From NCBI GenBank assembly GCA_029865195.1, contig JAOUHH010000039.1, positions 1-13,981 of the forward strand: a DNA stretch of 13,981 nt, in the 5' to 3' direction. Positions 13,705-13,981 of this stretch are shown piece after piece (the stretch's first letter is position 1; each line of letters starts with the position of its first letter). The notes under the pieces are model-generated. The model made no database searches, was not told the origin of the DNA, and was given only the letters and a program-made list of their open reading frames with translations. The translations under genes and the position numbers were made by a program. This DNA is from Desulfobulbaceae bacterium (GTDB lineage: Bacteria > Desulfobacterota > Desulfobulbia > Desulfobulbales > UBA5123).

Positions 13705-13981
13705 AACCATCGCCTTTCTGAGCACGGCCGCCGGTGGCGGAGACGCTAGCGCGTCGCTGCTCGACCGCTTTGCCGCCATTGTCCTGACCCAGCGCGCCGA
13801 CCGCACCGATCAGGCCATCAATCAGGATCTGTGGAAGGAACTGGTGCTGAAATACGCCCAGGCGGAAAAGGAGCTGCTCCAACTCAACCAATTGAAGAAC
13901 AAATTTCTCGGTATGGCCGCCCACGATCTGCGCAACCCGTTGGTGGCGATCCGCGGCTTCAGCGAGATGCTTCTCGACGGC
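13697..13981 (+). CDS. Soluble sensor histidine kinase (N-terminal part, 3' end outside window)
   Basis: Ninety-five residues are visible and the frame is open to the window edge. Residues 1-45 are an unrecognised helical region, with no membrane segment or signal peptide. Residues about 46-68 look like a coiled-coil signalling helix (LWKELVLKYAQAEKELLQLNQLKNK). A HisKA H-box follows: FLGMAAHDLRNPLVAIRGFSEMLL, with H76 as the expected phosphorylation site. The ATPase domain would lie beyond the window. ATG at 13697 has GGAGG at 13686-13690 with 6-nt spacing, inside the end of the ODP gene; the overlap is 8 bp, so translation is coupled. An ATG four bases later is in another frame. With no sensor domain of its own before the coiled coil, the kinase may take its input from the adjacent ODP protein. 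This last point is inference. Confidence 0.9.
   Translation, partial: MDETIAFLSTAAGGGDASASLLDRFAAIVLTQRADRTDQAINQDLWKELVLKYAQAEKELLQLNQLKNKFLGMAAHDLRNPLVAIRGFSEMLLDG

Noticed and set aside
1..13981. CRISPR array, tRNA/rRNA gene, insertion sequence or attachment site
   Set aside because: I looked for regularly spaced repeats, cloverleaf-type sequences, transposase motifs and terminal inverted repeats on both strands and saw none; a dedicated search was not possible.

Overview
The window is a GC-rich (roughly 60 %), densely coding bacterial chromosome segment. The gene content suggests a Desulfobacterota (former Deltaproteobacteria) genome, plausibly near Desulfobulbales or Desulfuromonadales. 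The pointers are a TRAP transporter with a TatT lipoprotein, folate-dependent TrmFO, tandem Hsp20 genes, an M1-peptidase/ChaN/PDZ fusion, and several redox and iron proteins typical of anaerobes. This assignment is inference from gene content; no rRNA or tRNA gene is present to anchor it.

Layout. (1) 1-515, minus strand: the 5' part of an exported PhnD-like substrate-binding protein, cut by the window edge. (2) 681-1770, minus strand: a two-gene Hsp20 operon with a promoter, a perfect 9-bp dyad in its leader and an intrinsic terminator. (3) 1834-2635, plus strand: adk, with a good sigma70-type promoter and a long hairpin behind it. (4) 2705-7034, plus strand: trmFO, then a 1020-residue exported protein (M1 aminopeptidase-like, ChaN/DUF399, PDZ) whose GTG start lies 65 bp inside trmFO. 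(5) 7284-11225, plus strand: a TRAP operon of TatT lipoprotein, DctP, DctQ, DctM and a 65-residue hypothetical protein. (6) 11224-12570: a minus-strand iron-sulfur flavoprotein-like reductase with its terminator, divergent from a plus-strand YkgJ-type Cys-cluster protein. (7) 12571-13981, plus strand: a dyad-rich leader, then an oxygen-binding-diiron-like (ODP) metallo-beta-lactamase-fold protein overlapping by 8 bp a soluble histidine kinase that runs off the window.

How the genes work together. The adk/trmFO block is housekeeping (nucleotide balance, tRNA T54 methylation). The TRAP block is one transport unit: the TatT lipoprotein is expected to partner DctP in the periplasm, and DctQ/DctM form the membrane symporter. 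The right end is the most interesting part. A diiron-type sensor candidate is translationally coupled to a membrane-free histidine kinase, which suggests a cytoplasmic oxygen, iron or reactive-species signalling module. The ODP protein keeps five of the six non-bridging and bridging ligand positions of flavodiiron proteins plus an Asp for Glu, but has Leu at the seventh position and carries an added four-Cys segment. No CRISPR array, insertion sequence or stable RNA gene was seen.
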